Positions 13,407 to 13,466 of a DNA stretch of 13,466 bases are shown one piece after another. The stretch's first letter is position 1; each line of letters opens with the position of its first letter. The notes under the pieces are model-generated. The model had not been told where the DNA came from, made no database searches, and saw only the letters and a program-made list of their open reading frames with translations. Where the stretch lies: NCBI GenBank assembly GCA_002385675.1, contig DGDY01000242.1, positions 1 to 13,466 of the forward strand, given 5' to 3'. The stretch is from Anaerolineales bacterium UBA3940. GTDB lineage: Bacteria > Chloroflexota > Anaerolineae > Aggregatilineales > UBA3940. A program made the translations under genes and the position numbers.

Positions 13407-13466
13407 TTAGATAGCGTCACTCACGGTCGGCGCCCTCAAAGAAGGGTAATGTCCGTATACTTCTGT
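13407..13466 (-). CDS. C-terminal end of a possible tyrosine recombinase (partial)
   Basis: The first frame from the right edge on the minus strand reads TEVYGHYPSLRAPTVSDAI, then TAA (13407-13409). The T-x-x-Y-x-H-Y context resembles the catalytic-tyrosine region that ends phage and integrative-element integrases (for example T-x-x-Y-G-H). Only 19 residues are visible, so this is a motif-level call strengthened by its place ahead of a primase gene. The 5' part lies outside the window. Confidence 0.45.
   Translation of the reverse strand, partial: TEVYGHYPSLRAPTVSDAI

Overview
The window is bacterial, moderately GC-rich, and joins two unlike regions. I found no rRNA, tRNA or CRISPR. The gene content (a Uma2-type endonuclease, an exopolysaccharide-type nucleotidyltransferase, a tandem winged-helix protein, frequent GTG/TTG starts) would suit Chloroflexota. 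That is inference from family content; no phylogenetic marker gene is present.

Region 1 (1-7302) is a surface-polysaccharide cluster. A minus-strand gene, probably a family-2 glycosyltransferase, begins at 38 and runs off the left edge. Divergent from it lies a SAM-dependent methyltransferase (171-977) whose last ~36 codons were cut off by an IS5-family insertion (912-1782). Removing the element and one copy of the TA duplication restores an open frame to a TGA at 1893-1895. Downstream, three tightly coupled genes form an operon: a GT4 glycosyltransferase (1973-3160), a polytopic O-antigen ligase/polymerase-like protein (3154-4611) and a second methyltransferase (4611-5285). Facing them on the minus strand are a Uma2-family nuclease (5361-6011) and a nucleotidyltransferase of the NTP_transf_5 type (6112-7302).

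Region 2 (about 7303-13466) looks like a mobile element, phage-satellite-like or integrative-plasmid-like. A ~600-bp non-coding stretch full of inverted and direct repeats precedes a 468-residue protein with two tandem winged-helix domains (7906-9312). Converging on it from the right is a minus-strand set. It starts with what may be the C-terminus of a tyrosine recombinase (13407-13466, cut by the edge). Then come a good promoter (13276-13304), a ~260-nt structured leader, an 852-residue Toprim primase-like protein (10447-13005), a small HTH protein resembling terminase small subunits (9723-10169) and a small membrane protein (9318-9713).

The most unusual points are these. (1) A multi-helix inverted-repeat structure sits at the very 5' end of the predicted primase leader and would hide a Shine-Dalgarno sequence. 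(2) A 66-bp, very AT-rich, near-perfect palindrome (27-bp arms) lies in frame inside the GC-rich primase gene. (3) The primase has a zinc-ligand motif after, rather than before, its Toprim domain. (4) Coding-like sequence continues in frame for 44 codons past the primase stop, next to a perfect 18-bp palindrome. (5) The IS insertion into the methyltransferase can be reconstructed to the base.
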